Below, piece after piece: positions 8,087 through 15,050 of a stretch of DNA of 64,000 nucleotides (the first letter of the stretch is position 1; every line of letters starts with the position of its first letter). A program made the translations under genes and the position numbers. The stretch is from the NCBI GenBank assembly GCA_905479015.1, contig CAJQKV010000025.1:45498-109497 (forward strand), written 5' to 3'. Below the pieces are notes generated by a model. It was not told where the DNA came from. It ran no database searches and saw nothing but the letters and a program-made list of their open reading frames with translations. The stretch comes from an uncultured Cyclobacteriaceae bacterium. Lineage in GTDB: Bacteria > Bacteroidota > Bacteroidia > Cytophagales > Cyclobacteriaceae.

Positions 8087-8731
8087 ATGAGAAAGTCACT
8101 TCTTTTCGCATCATTTATTTTAATTGGAGCCCTGGCCTGCTTTTCGCAAACCAAACTCGGATTAAAATTTTCTCCATTATTTTCATCTCACAAGATCTCG
8201 TTAAAGTCAGATCTATTGGAGGTGTCCCAAGGGAAGATAGCCACCAGAATGTCGATCGGCCTGATTGTGGATCACCCGCTTACCGACACTTACTTTTTAA
8301 GCTCCGGTTTGATTTACCTGCCCAAAAGGGTCAGTATCAATTTGGTCGAAGAAGGTAGCGGTACGGCCCCTGCAAATCCTTTTGAATCCTACGATCTTAA
8401 TTATCTCCAGGTTCCCTTATCACTAAAACTCTTCACCAACGAAATCGCTCCGGACATCAGTCTGTTTTTTCAAATCGGTCTGGCCCTTGAGTTCAAAATC
8501 TTCGAACAAGAATTGAACGAAGATTATGAATTTATCTCGAAATTTAAATTTTTCGATACTGCTGCAATCATAGGCACAGGCATAGAGTACCGACTGGGAA
8601 TAAATACCTTGTTTTTTGCCGGTATCAGCCTACAAAAAGGTTTGATTAACATAATTAATCAAACCAATCCTGATTATCCCCTCGTCATTAGAAATCAAAT
8701 CGTCAGTATTGACTTAGGTATGAAATTCTAA
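8087..8731 (+). CDS. Outer-membrane beta-barrel protein (OmpW/PorT-like, OMP_b-brl_2 type)
   Basis: A 214-residue protein with signal peptide MRKSLLFASFILIGALACFSQ, followed by alternating amphipathic strands typical of small Bacteroidota barrels and ending in ...DLGMKF, with a terminal aromatic residue. Segments such as KLGLKFSPLFSSHKISL, LNYLQVPLSLKLF and GTGIEYRLGINTLFFAGISLQKGL fit the eight-strand OMP_b-brl_2 family, which includes PorT. Position next to gldB makes a role in secretion or gliding thinkable but unproven. The ATG at 8087 is chosen over an upstream TTG because the -7 promoter box overlaps that TTG. The stop overlaps the convergent rng stop by four bases. Confidence 0.75.
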   Translation: MRKSLLFASFILIGALACFSQTKLGLKFSPLFSSHKISLKSDLLEVSQGKIATRMSIGLIVDHPLTDTYFLSSGLIYLPKRVSINLVEEGSGTAPANPFESYDLNYLQVPLSLKLFTNEIAPDISLFFQIGLALEFKIFEQELNEDYEFISKFKFFDTAAIIGTGIEYRLGINTLFFAGISLQKGLINIINQTNPDYPLVIRNQIVSIDLGMKF

Positions 8732-10278
8732 GTCTGAATGGCTTCGCCATTGGTGTTTAGAAATTGATACTCACTCAAAGCCAGAGAAGAATCTGATATT
8801 ACATTGACCCATTTCATCAAACCCAAAAACCATTTAACCCGCCTAGAAATGATCCCTTCGGTAAAGTAAGCACTCAAGTAAGGATGCACCACTAAGGTTA
8901 CCTTTTTCTCGTTCTGCTTCTTAAACAAATGCATCAACGTCTCCTCAATTTGATCTGCCACTAAAATGGAAGCTGTTATCTTACCCGTACCCGCACAAGA
9001 AGGACATTGTTCTTTGGTAATGATATTTACTTCCGGCCTTACCCTTTGTCGGGTAATTTGTAATAAACCAAACTTTGATAATGGTAAAATGGTGTGTTTG
9101 GAACGGTCCCCTCCCATCGATTCAATCATCGTTGAATAGACTTTACGCTTGTTTTCAATCTTACGCATGTCTATGAAGTCAACCACAATGATCCCGCCCA
9201 TATCGCGTAAACGCAATTGACGAGCGATCTCCTTAGCGGCCTCAACATTTACTGTTAAAGCAGTCGTTTCTTGATCTTCCTCACGATTAGATTTATTCCC
9301 ACTATTCACATCAATCACATGCAACGCTTCAGTATGCTCAATGATTAAATATCCACCATCAGCTACCGTTACCGATTTTCCAAATGAAGTTTTTAATTGT
9401 TTCTCGACACCGAAAATTTCAAAAATTTTAGCTTTTGATTGATGTAGACGTAACAATTTCTCTTTATCTGGAGCAATGGTCTTGATGTAACTTTTGATCT
9501 CTTCAAATAAGTCTTTATCATCAATGGTAATGCTATCAAACGTCTCGTTAAGCACATCTCTAACAATAGAGTTAGTACGACTTACCTCTCCGATGATTTT
9601 ATCCTTGGGTTTTGACTTCTTGAGTTTTTCAATGCCTCTTTGCCAAATTTGTACCAAGTTTTGAAGATCTGTATCAAGCTCTTTAACATCTTTTCCCGTA
9701 GCTACGGTACGGATGATCACTCCAAAATTTTCTGGCTTGATTGAACTGATTAGACGCGCTAAGCGCTTCCTTTCATTCGAATTCCCTATTTTCTTTGATA
9801 CATTGACTGCATTCGAAAATGGTACTAAAACTAAATAGCGTCCTGCTATTGACAACTCGCACGATAATCTCGGGCCCTTTGTTGATATGGGTTCTTTTAC
9901 AACCTGAACAAGGACTTTTTGGTTCTTTGTAAGAACCTGTCCTATTTTACCAAACTTATCAATGTCGGCCTCATTTCTGAACCCAGTGAGCTTGGTGCTG
10001 ATCTCTTTTTTACTTTGAATCAGCTGCGTAAATTTATTCAGTGACTGGATTTGTGGTCCTAAGTCGAGATAATGTAGAAAGGCGTCTTTTTCATAACCGA
10101 TATCAATGAAACCTGCATTGAGACCTTGAACGACTTTTCGTACAGTACCTAAGTAAATATCTCCAACATTGAATTGATTACCACCGTCTTCTTGGTGGAA
10201 TTCAATCAATCTTCTATCATTTAAAAGAGCTATTCGACATCCGTTTTGAGTTGAATTTATTACTAATTCATTACTCAC
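8728..10278 (-). CDS. rng: Ribonuclease G (RNase E/G family)
   Basis: A 516-residue endoribonuclease for single-stranded A/U-rich RNA, acting in rRNA processing and mRNA turnover. An S1 domain covers about residues 38-115 (VGDIYLGTVRKVVQGLNAGFIDIG). The catalytic magnesium ligands are Asp323 (HVIDVNSGNKS) and Asp367 (GIIVVDFIDM), and the zinc-link motif CPSC is at 425-428. The length is RNase G-like, without RNase E's scaffold tail. The start codon is GTG at 10278. It is the last gene of a minus-strand operon HU - TPR - COX24-like - rng and starts 19 bases after the tiny gene's stop. Confidence 0.95.
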   Translation of the reverse strand: MSNELVINSTQNGCRIALLNDRRLIEFHQEDGGNQFNVGDIYLGTVRKVVQGLNAGFIDIGYEKDAFLHYLDLGPQIQSLNKFTQLIQSKKEISTKLTGFRNEADIDKFGKIGQVLTKNQKVLVQVVKEPISTKGPRLSCELSIAGRYLVLVPFSNAVNVSKKIGNSNERKRLARLISSIKPENFGVIIRTVATGKDVKELDTDLQNLVQIWQRGIEKLKKSKPKDKIIGEVSRTNSIVRDVLNETFDSITIDDKDLFEEIKSYIKTIAPDKEKLLRLHQSKAKIFEIFGVEKQLKTSFGKSVTVADGGYLIIEHTEALHVIDVNSGNKSNREEDQETTALTVNVEAAKEIARQLRLRDMGGIIVVDFIDMRKIENKRKVYSTMIESMGGDRSKHTILPLSKFGLLQITRQRVRPEVNIITKEQCPSCAGTGKITASILVADQIEETLMHLFKKQNEKKVTLVVHPYLSAYFTEGIISRRVKWFLGLMKWVNVISDSSLALSEYQFLNTNGEAIQT

Positions 10279-10297
10279 AATTTTTCAGATTAAATGT

Positions 10298-10387
10298 CTA
10301 CTTCTTTTTATGTCTATTCTTCCTTAACCTTTTCTTTCTCTTGTGTGTAGAGATTTTATGTCTTTTCCTTTTTTTACCGCAAGGCAT
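10298..10387 (-). CDS. 29-residue AURKAIP1/COX24-like basic protein
   Basis: The ATG at 10387 opens a 29-residue ORF, MPCGKKRKRHKISTHKRKKR followed by LRKNRHKKK, ending in TAG at 10298. Well over half of the residues are Lys, Arg or His. The pattern matches the AURKAIP1/COX24 domain of the mitochondrial ribosomal protein mS38, found in Bacteroidota as tiny stand-alone proteins. A ribosome-binding role is inferred. It lies 21 bases after the TPR gene and 19 bases before rng on the same strand, so it belongs to the HU-TPR-rng operon. Confidence 0.85.
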   Translation of the reverse strand: MPCGKKRKRHKISTHKRKKRLRKNRHKKK

Positions 10388-10408
10388 ATTCTTTTAATTT
10401 AAGTGTTA

Positions 10409-11185
10409 TTAATTCTCTAAATATTCTGCTGCTGCAGACTTTAACGCTGGATCAGCATCTTCTGCAGCTACAATTCTTGTAAATAGTTCTGATGATTCCT
10501 CAGGTTTGTTGATCTCTAACAAACAAACGCCCATGTATAACATGGCCTCATAATCATCTTCTTTTAACGCAATCAACTTTTCAAACCTTTCAACGCCTCG
10601 GTCATATTGCCCTGATTGAATGGACAAAAGACCTAAACTTAAAAGGGCTTCTCTGTTCTCTGGGTCTTTTTCTACCACTTCCCTCAACATCATAATCCCT
10701 GACATAGGGTTTTCTGTTGTCACTAGGGTCATGGCTAACTTTGTCTTGGCGGATAAATTATCTACCTCCCTTTGAGTGATCAAAGTCAAAACTTTCCGTG
10801 CCTCTAGAGCATAAACGGCCGCTTCTTTCATGTTAGAGGCACGCTCGTATGAAGCATATAATAATGCTGCCGCTTTTTTCTGTGTTTGCAAAGAACTATC
10901 TCTCTGCAAGAATTTTATCGTAACATTTTTGGCACTATCCAAAAACCCATACTTTAAATAGTATCTCGCTAAAGAGTCTGCAAAGTTAATGTAATTTTCC
11001 GATATTTCCCCTTTCGTAAAAGTCTTCAGTGAAGTAATTGCCGCCGCGTCTTCATTGGACATATTAAAAGAATGTGATTCTACACTGCTCTCATCCTCAT
11101 TTTTCACTGCTGTGCGCGGGAGTTGATAGAGTAAAAAGACGGCTGCCATCCCTGCAATTGTTAGTGAAATAAGATACTTATTCAT
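10409..11185 (-). CDS. Membrane-anchored tetratricopeptide-repeat protein
   Basis: A 258-residue protein with one N-terminal transmembrane segment (about residues 4-21, YLISLTIAGMAAVFLLYQL) and a C-terminal helical domain with TPR signatures. Two repeats are clear: NREALLSLGLLSIQSGQYDRGVE near 175-197 and DYEAMLYMGVCLLEINKPEESS near 209-230. The anchor suggests an inner-membrane protein with the TPRs in the periplasm. It follows the HU gene by 18 bases and precedes the COX24-like gene and rng. Its partner proteins are unknown. Confidence 0.8.
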   Translation of the reverse strand: MNKYLISLTIAGMAAVFLLYQLPRTAVKNEDESSVESHSFNMSNEDAAAITSLKTFTKGEISENYINFADSLARYYLKYGFLDSAKNVTIKFLQRDSSLQTQKKAAALLYASYERASNMKEAAVYALEARKVLTLITQREVDNLSAKTKLAMTLVTTENPMSGIMMLREVVEKDPENREALLSLGLLSIQSGQYDRGVERFEKLIALKEDDYEAMLYMGVCLLEINKPEESSELFTRIVAAEDADPALKSAAAEYLEN

Positions 11186-11203
11186 CCGCTATCAGCTATA
11201 CTT

Positions 11204-11494
11204 TTACGCAGGCGTTACGCTCTTCTTGATCTTGTCAATGAAAATTTTAGATGGCTTAAAGCTCGGGACATAATGCTCCTCAATGACAATTGCCGTATTT
11301 TTAGATATGTTTCTGGCAATCTTTTTTGCGCGTTTTTTGTTCACAAAACTACCAAACCCCCTCACATATATGTTTTTCCCGTCGGCCATCGAAGTTTTTA
11401 CTACAGAGAAGAAGGCTTCTACCGATGCCTGAACGTCTAATTTATCGATCCCTGTCTTTTCACTTATTTCGTTTATTACATCTGCTTTCGTCAC
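11204..11494 (-). CDS. HU/IHF family DNA-binding protein
   Basis: A 96-residue nucleoid protein. The N-terminal helices TKADVINEISEKTGIDK and the beta arm starting at YVRGFGSFVNKKRAKKIARN, with the arm-tip region and FKPSKIFIDKIKK at the end, are diagnostic of HU/IHF. It binds and bends DNA as a dimer. The start codon is GTG at 11494. The gene has a textbook Bacteroidota promoter and heads the operon HU-TPR-COX24-like-rng. It is divergent from mutY, and the two promoters overlap. I cannot say which HU paralogue it is. Confidence 0.95.
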   Translation of the reverse strand: MTKADVINEISEKTGIDKLDVQASVEAFFSVVKTSMADGKNIYVRGFGSFVNKKRAKKIARNISKNTAIVIEEHYVPSFKPSKIFIDKIKKSVTPA

Positions 11495-11538
11495 AATAAT
11501 GTCATTTTAATTGTCAACCATCGTTTTATTAAGAACTT

Positions 11539-11569
11539 CAAATTTACATTTGCAAGTCTGCGGTACAAA
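11539..11569 (-). promoter_or_regulatory. Promoter of the HU-TPR-COX24-rng operon
   Basis: On the minus strand TTTG (11569 to 11566), a 19-base spacer, then TAAATTTG (11546 to 11539): an exact match to the Bacteroidota consensus in both boxes and spacing. The predicted start near 11532 leaves a leader of about 38 bases before the GTG start of HU. Confidence 0.7.
11545..11552 (+). promoter_or_regulatory. Predicted -7 box of mutY-ssb-gldE-gldD
   Basis: TACATTTG is a perfect TAnnTTTG box on the plus strand, though no -33 TTTG is evident. It overlaps the HU -7 box by two bases on the opposite strand, so polymerase could hardly occupy both at once. A start near 11559 would exclude the TTG at 11511 as the mutY start. 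Confidence 0.45.
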
Positions 11570-11633
11570 TGTATTCTCTAGAAAATCAAAAACCCCAAAT
11601 AATATCATCAAAATTCAAATAACTTCTTCATTA

Positions 11634-12638
11634 ATGAATTGGTATTCAAGGGAAAAGAGAGATTTGCCTTGGCGGGCCACGCGCAACCCTTATACGGTTT
11701 GGCTCTCTGAAATTATCCTACAACAAACCCGCGTAGCTCAAGGCACCCCTTATTACGAAAAATTCATCAATGCCTATCCTACCGTGCATGCGCTCGCCGC
11801 AGCCTCTGAACAAGAAATATTAAAATTATGGGAAGGGCTTGGATATTACAGTCGTGCCAGAAATTTACATAAAGCAGCACAGCAGGTCACCCAGGAATAC
11901 GGAGGTATTTTTCCTGATTCATATCTCGAACTGCTCAAATTAAAAGGTATTGGGCCTTATACAGCCGCGGCCATCGCTTCCATCTGCTTCCATGAAAAGG
12001 TACCCGTGGTAGACGGTAACGTTTTTAGATTGATCTCGCGCCTTTTTGGCATTCAGGAAGACATCGGCAAGGGAAGCACTCGCAAAATTTTTGAACAAAC
12101 CATCGCACACATCATGCCTTCGTCAAGCCCCGGTGATTTTAATCAAGCGATGATGGAGTTTGGTGCCCTGGTTTGCACCCCTCGTCCCCAATGCGAGAAC
12201 TGTGATTTACAATTTGAGTGCCAATCCTTCAGAGAAAAAACACAACATCTTTTACCCGTAAAAGCAAAGAAAATTAAAATTCAAGCGCGCACATTACATT
12301 ATTGGATTTTTACCTATGAGCATAAAATCTGCTTAAACAAAAGAATAAAAGGAGATATCTGGGAAGGGCTTTGGGACTTTTATTCAACCCCTACGGATCT
12401 TTTCAGCGTCGCCTCAATTGACCGAGATCACAACGCAAAAGCCTCCTATGGCCCTATCAGCCACAAGTTAACCCATCAAAATATCAAGGCCTGGTTTACA
12501 CAAATTGAGGTTTCAAGTGCTTTACAATTAACCGAAATTGCGAAAAAATTAAATTTAACTGTTTTCAATCTTGACGAATTGGTAACTTTACCAAAACCAA
12601 AACTCATTGTCAATTATTTGGCTCAAGTAAAATTTTAA
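11634..12638 (+). CDS. mutY: A/G-specific adenine DNA glycosylase MutY
   Basis: MutY removes adenine mispaired with 8-oxoguanine. The 334-residue protein starts MNWYSREKRDLPWR and has the LSEIILQQTRV segment with the catalytic Glu, the helix-hairpin-helix LKGIGPYTAAAI, and VVDGNVFRLISRLFG with the catalytic Asp. The 4Fe-4S cysteine loop follows, then a C-terminal Nudix-like domain. Cysteine spacing is C-x5-C-x2-C-x5-C, one residue shorter in the first gap than the usual x6. The frame is open back to a TTG at 11511, but that lies upstream of the predicted promoter. The family normally has about eight more residues before NWY, so a non-ATG start slightly upstream is possible. Confidence 0.93.
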   Translation: MNWYSREKRDLPWRATRNPYTVWLSEIILQQTRVAQGTPYYEKFINAYPTVHALAAASEQEILKLWEGLGYYSRARNLHKAAQQVTQEYGGIFPDSYLELLKLKGIGPYTAAAIASICFHEKVPVVDGNVFRLISRLFGIQEDIGKGSTRKIFEQTIAHIMPSSSPGDFNQAMMEFGALVCTPRPQCENCDLQFECQSFREKTQHLLPVKAKKIKIQARTLHYWIFTYEHKICLNKRIKGDIWEGLWDFYSTPTDLFSVASIDRDHNAKASYGPISHKLTHQNIKAWFTQIEVSSALQLTEIAKKLNLTVFNLDELVTLPKPKLIVNYLAQVKF

Positions 12639-12651
12639 TTATTTTTATATC

Positions 12652-13101
12652 ATGGCTGGAGTAAATAAAGTAATTCTCGTTGGAAATTTAGGAAAAGATC
12701 CTGAAGTGAGGTACCTAGATAACAACAAAGTGGTGGCCAATTTGACCCTCGCCACTACCGAAAATTACAAAGATCGCAATGGCAACAAAGTTGAAAATAC
12801 TGAGTGGCATGATTTGGAACTTTGGGATGGTTTGGCAAAAATTGCTGAGCAATACTTAACTAAAGGAAAAAGCATTTACGTAGAGGGTAAAATTAAAACA
12901 GACAGTTGGCAAGATGATCAAGGGAACAATAAATACAGGACCCGAATAAGGGTACAAAACATGACCATGTTGGGTGGTGGAGGTGCTCCCGGAACCAGTG
13001 GAGTAGCTCCAGAACAACGTAGTCCTGTTGATAATAACCCCCCAGCATCCCCTACCGCTAGTCCAACTGCAGAAACTGAGTCGGATGATCTTCCCTTTTA
13101 A
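12652..13101 (+). CDS. ssb: Single-stranded DNA-binding protein
   Basis: A 149-residue SSB. The OB fold spans about residues 1-110, beginning MAGVNKVILVGNLGKDPEVR and including the EWHDLELW and SIYVEGKIKT strands. A Pro/Ser/Thr-rich linker then leads to the acidic tip ESDDLPF, which recruits repair and replication partners. It coats single-stranded DNA during replication and repair. It starts 13 bases after mutY and precedes gldE; mutY-ssb-gldE-gldD is a conserved Bacteroidota cluster. Confidence 0.97.
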   Translation: MAGVNKVILVGNLGKDPEVRYLDNNKVVANLTLATTENYKDRNGNKVENTEWHDLELWDGLAKIAEQYLTKGKSIYVEGKIKTDSWQDDQGNNKYRTRIRVQNMTMLGGGGAPGTSGVAPEQRSPVDNNPPASPTASPTAETESDDLPF

Positions 13102-13122
13102 TTTTCACGAAACAAACACTAC

Positions 13123-14436
13123 TTGGTATCCTCAATAGATGAACCTCCGTCGATAATCTTGATGGAATTTGTAACCCTTTCAAGTTCCTTTTATTGGGGC
13201 TTTGGTCTCCTGATTTTAATTTTATTGGCATTGTCAGGCCTGATTTCTGGCGCTGAGGTTGCCTTTTTTTCGCTTGATAAGACGGCCTTAGACGAAGAGG
13301 AGCCCTCAGACCGTAAAATAAAAATGCTGTTAAAATCCCCACATCAGTTATTGGCCACCATCTTGATCCTCAATAACCTCTTTAATGTATTCATTGTAAC
13401 CCTTTCGACCTATGCCTCTTGGCAAATGGTCGGCAAAAAAGAAGCTGAAGGCGTCGTTTTGATCGCGCTTACTGCCCTCATTTCTATATTGATTATTTTT
13501 TTCGGAGAAATTGTTCCCAAAATTTCTGCCGCACATCAACCTCAAAAGTTTGCACGTTTCTGCCTCCCTTACATCTGGTTTTTTAATCGTCTATTAAAAC
13601 CGCTCTCTTGGCTCCTCATTGGTCTAAGTAGTTTTATTGAAAAACGGGTCAAAAAGAAAGGTTATAATCTCTCAGTTGAAGAGCTTAATCAAGCTTTAGA
13701 CATCACCTCTGAGCAAAATGTCAGTAAAGAAGAGAAAGGTATTCTGAAGGGGATTGTTAATTTTGGAACCCTTTCAGTAAAACAAATCATGCGTTCTAGA
13801 GTTGATATTTCAGCAGTTGACAGGTCTAGTGATTTCCATGAGTTGATGGATCAAATCAACAAAACAGGATTTTCGAGGATCCCCGTTTATGTAGAAAACA
13901 TTGATAAAATTGAAGGCTTATTATACATCAAGGACATGTTACCCTTTCTTCATGAAGAAGAAGATTTCCATTGGCAACAGTTCCTACGGCCCGTCTATTT
14001 CATCCCTGAAAGTAAGAAAATCGACGCGCTCTTTAAAGATTTTCAAGAAAAGCAGGTTCACATGGCCATTGTTATTGACGAATATGGGGGCACCGAAGGC
14101 TTAATTACTATGGAAGATATCATTGAAGAAATCGTAGGGGAAATCAATGACGAATTCGATGAGGCTTTAGATGCAGATTATAAAAAAATAGATGATAATA
14201 CTGCCATATTTGAAGGTAAAACCTCGCTCAATGATTTTTGTAAAATCATGTCAGAAGAGGCCGACGTCTTTGACGAAATTAAAGGTGAAAGTGAAAGCTT
14301 AGGAGGGTTATTGTTAGAAATAAACAAAAACCTTCCTCTTTCCAATGAGAAAATTCAAGTAGGTAAGTTTTTGTTTTCAATAGAATCTGTCGATCAAAAA
14401 CGCATCAAAAGAGTTCGCGTATTTAGAAAATCATGA
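13123..14436 (+). CDS. gldE: Gliding motility-associated protein GldE (CorC/HlyC family)
   Basis: A membrane protein of about 437 residues with a DUF21/CNNM-type domain of three to four membrane segments (LILILLALSGLISGAEVAFFSL first). Two CBS domains follow (about residues 215-340, with RSRVDISAVDRSSDFHELMD and VHMAIVIDEYGGTEGLITM), then a C-terminal CorC_HlyC domain. GldE assists GldD in gliding motility, and the stop overlaps the gldD start as ATGA. The start is uncertain: TTG 13123 keeps an S-S-I-D-E-P-P-S segment that resembles the acidic-proline start I recall for GldE, while the first ATG is at 13162 (424 residues). The homologous magnesium/cobalt efflux family is the alternative name. 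Confidence 0.88.
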   Translation: MVSSIDEPPSIILMEFVTLSSSFYWGFGLLILILLALSGLISGAEVAFFSLDKTALDEEEPSDRKIKMLLKSPHQLLATILILNNLFNVFIVTLSTYASWQMVGKKEAEGVVLIALTALISILIIFFGEIVPKISAAHQPQKFARFCLPYIWFFNRLLKPLSWLLIGLSSFIEKRVKKKGYNLSVEELNQALDITSEQNVSKEEKGILKGIVNFGTLSVKQIMRSRVDISAVDRSSDFHELMDQINKTGFSRIPVYVENIDKIEGLLYIKDMLPFLHEEEDFHWQQFLRPVYFIPESKKIDALFKDFQEKQVHMAIVIDEYGGTEGLITMEDIIEEIVGEINDEFDEALDADYKKIDDNTAIFEGKTSLNDFCKIMSEEADVFDEIKGESESLGGLLLEINKNLPLSNEKIQVGKFLFSIESVDQKRIKRVRVFRKS

Positions 14437-15002
14437 AAAACCATTTATTCTTAATCGTTTTTTTAATTCTTTGGTCTTGCGAAACCCATTATCTGCCGAA
14501 GCCTAAAGGATATAACCATATTGTTTTACCTTCAGTTTCCTACACTCAACTAATGGGTACACGCCCTTACACTTTTGAATATTCTACTCATGCAAAAATC
14601 TTGAAAGATACCAGTTGGATCGCAGAGCCAAACTGGATCCACATTTATTACCCCTATTTTGATGCCAATGTCCAACTGACCTATAAACCCATTAATAGTG
14701 ACTCCTCGGTTCAAGATTATCTAAACGATAGTTTTAGGCTTACGGGTAAGCATCAAGTAAAAGCAACGGCGATCGATGAAAAAATCCTCTTCCTTAAAAA
14801 TGGAAATGTCGCCTCTGTAAGTGAATTAAGTGGAGAAGTCCCCAGTCCTTTTCAATTTCACATAACCGACAGCATTACCCATTTTTTACGGGGTGCTTTG
14901 TACTTCAATATGAGTACAAAAAATGATTCCTTGGGGCCCGCCATAGCATTTATTAAATCTGATTTGGTACATTTACTGAATACCTTAGAATGGAATGAAT
15001 GA
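14433..15002 (+). CDS. gldD: Gliding motility lipoprotein GldD
   Basis: A 189-residue lipoprotein with leader MKNHLFLIVFLILWSC (lipid cysteine Cys16). Recognisable family blocks are LPKPKGYNHIVLP right after the cysteine, GTRPYTFEYSTHA, WIHIYYPYFDANVQLTYKP, HQVKATAIDEK, SPFQFHITDSITHFLRGALYF and the C-terminal LVHLLNTLEWNE. GldD is needed for gliding and acts with GldE. The ATG overlaps the gldE stop, indicating translational coupling. Confidence 0.93.
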   Translation: MKNHLFLIVFLILWSCETHYLPKPKGYNHIVLPSVSYTQLMGTRPYTFEYSTHAKILKDTSWIAEPNWIHIYYPYFDANVQLTYKPINSDSSVQDYLNDSFRLTGKHQVKATAIDEKILFLKNGNVASVSELSGEVPSPFQFHITDSITHFLRGALYFNMSTKNDSLGPAIAFIKSDLVHLLNTLEWNE

Positions 15003-15050
15003 TCATTACACGCTTTAAAATTATTCCTCTCTTTTCAGCATATAATTTAG

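Noticed and set aside
11511..11633. TTG start for mutY at 11511
   Set aside because: It lies upstream of the predicted promoter, and the added residues do not look like MutY.
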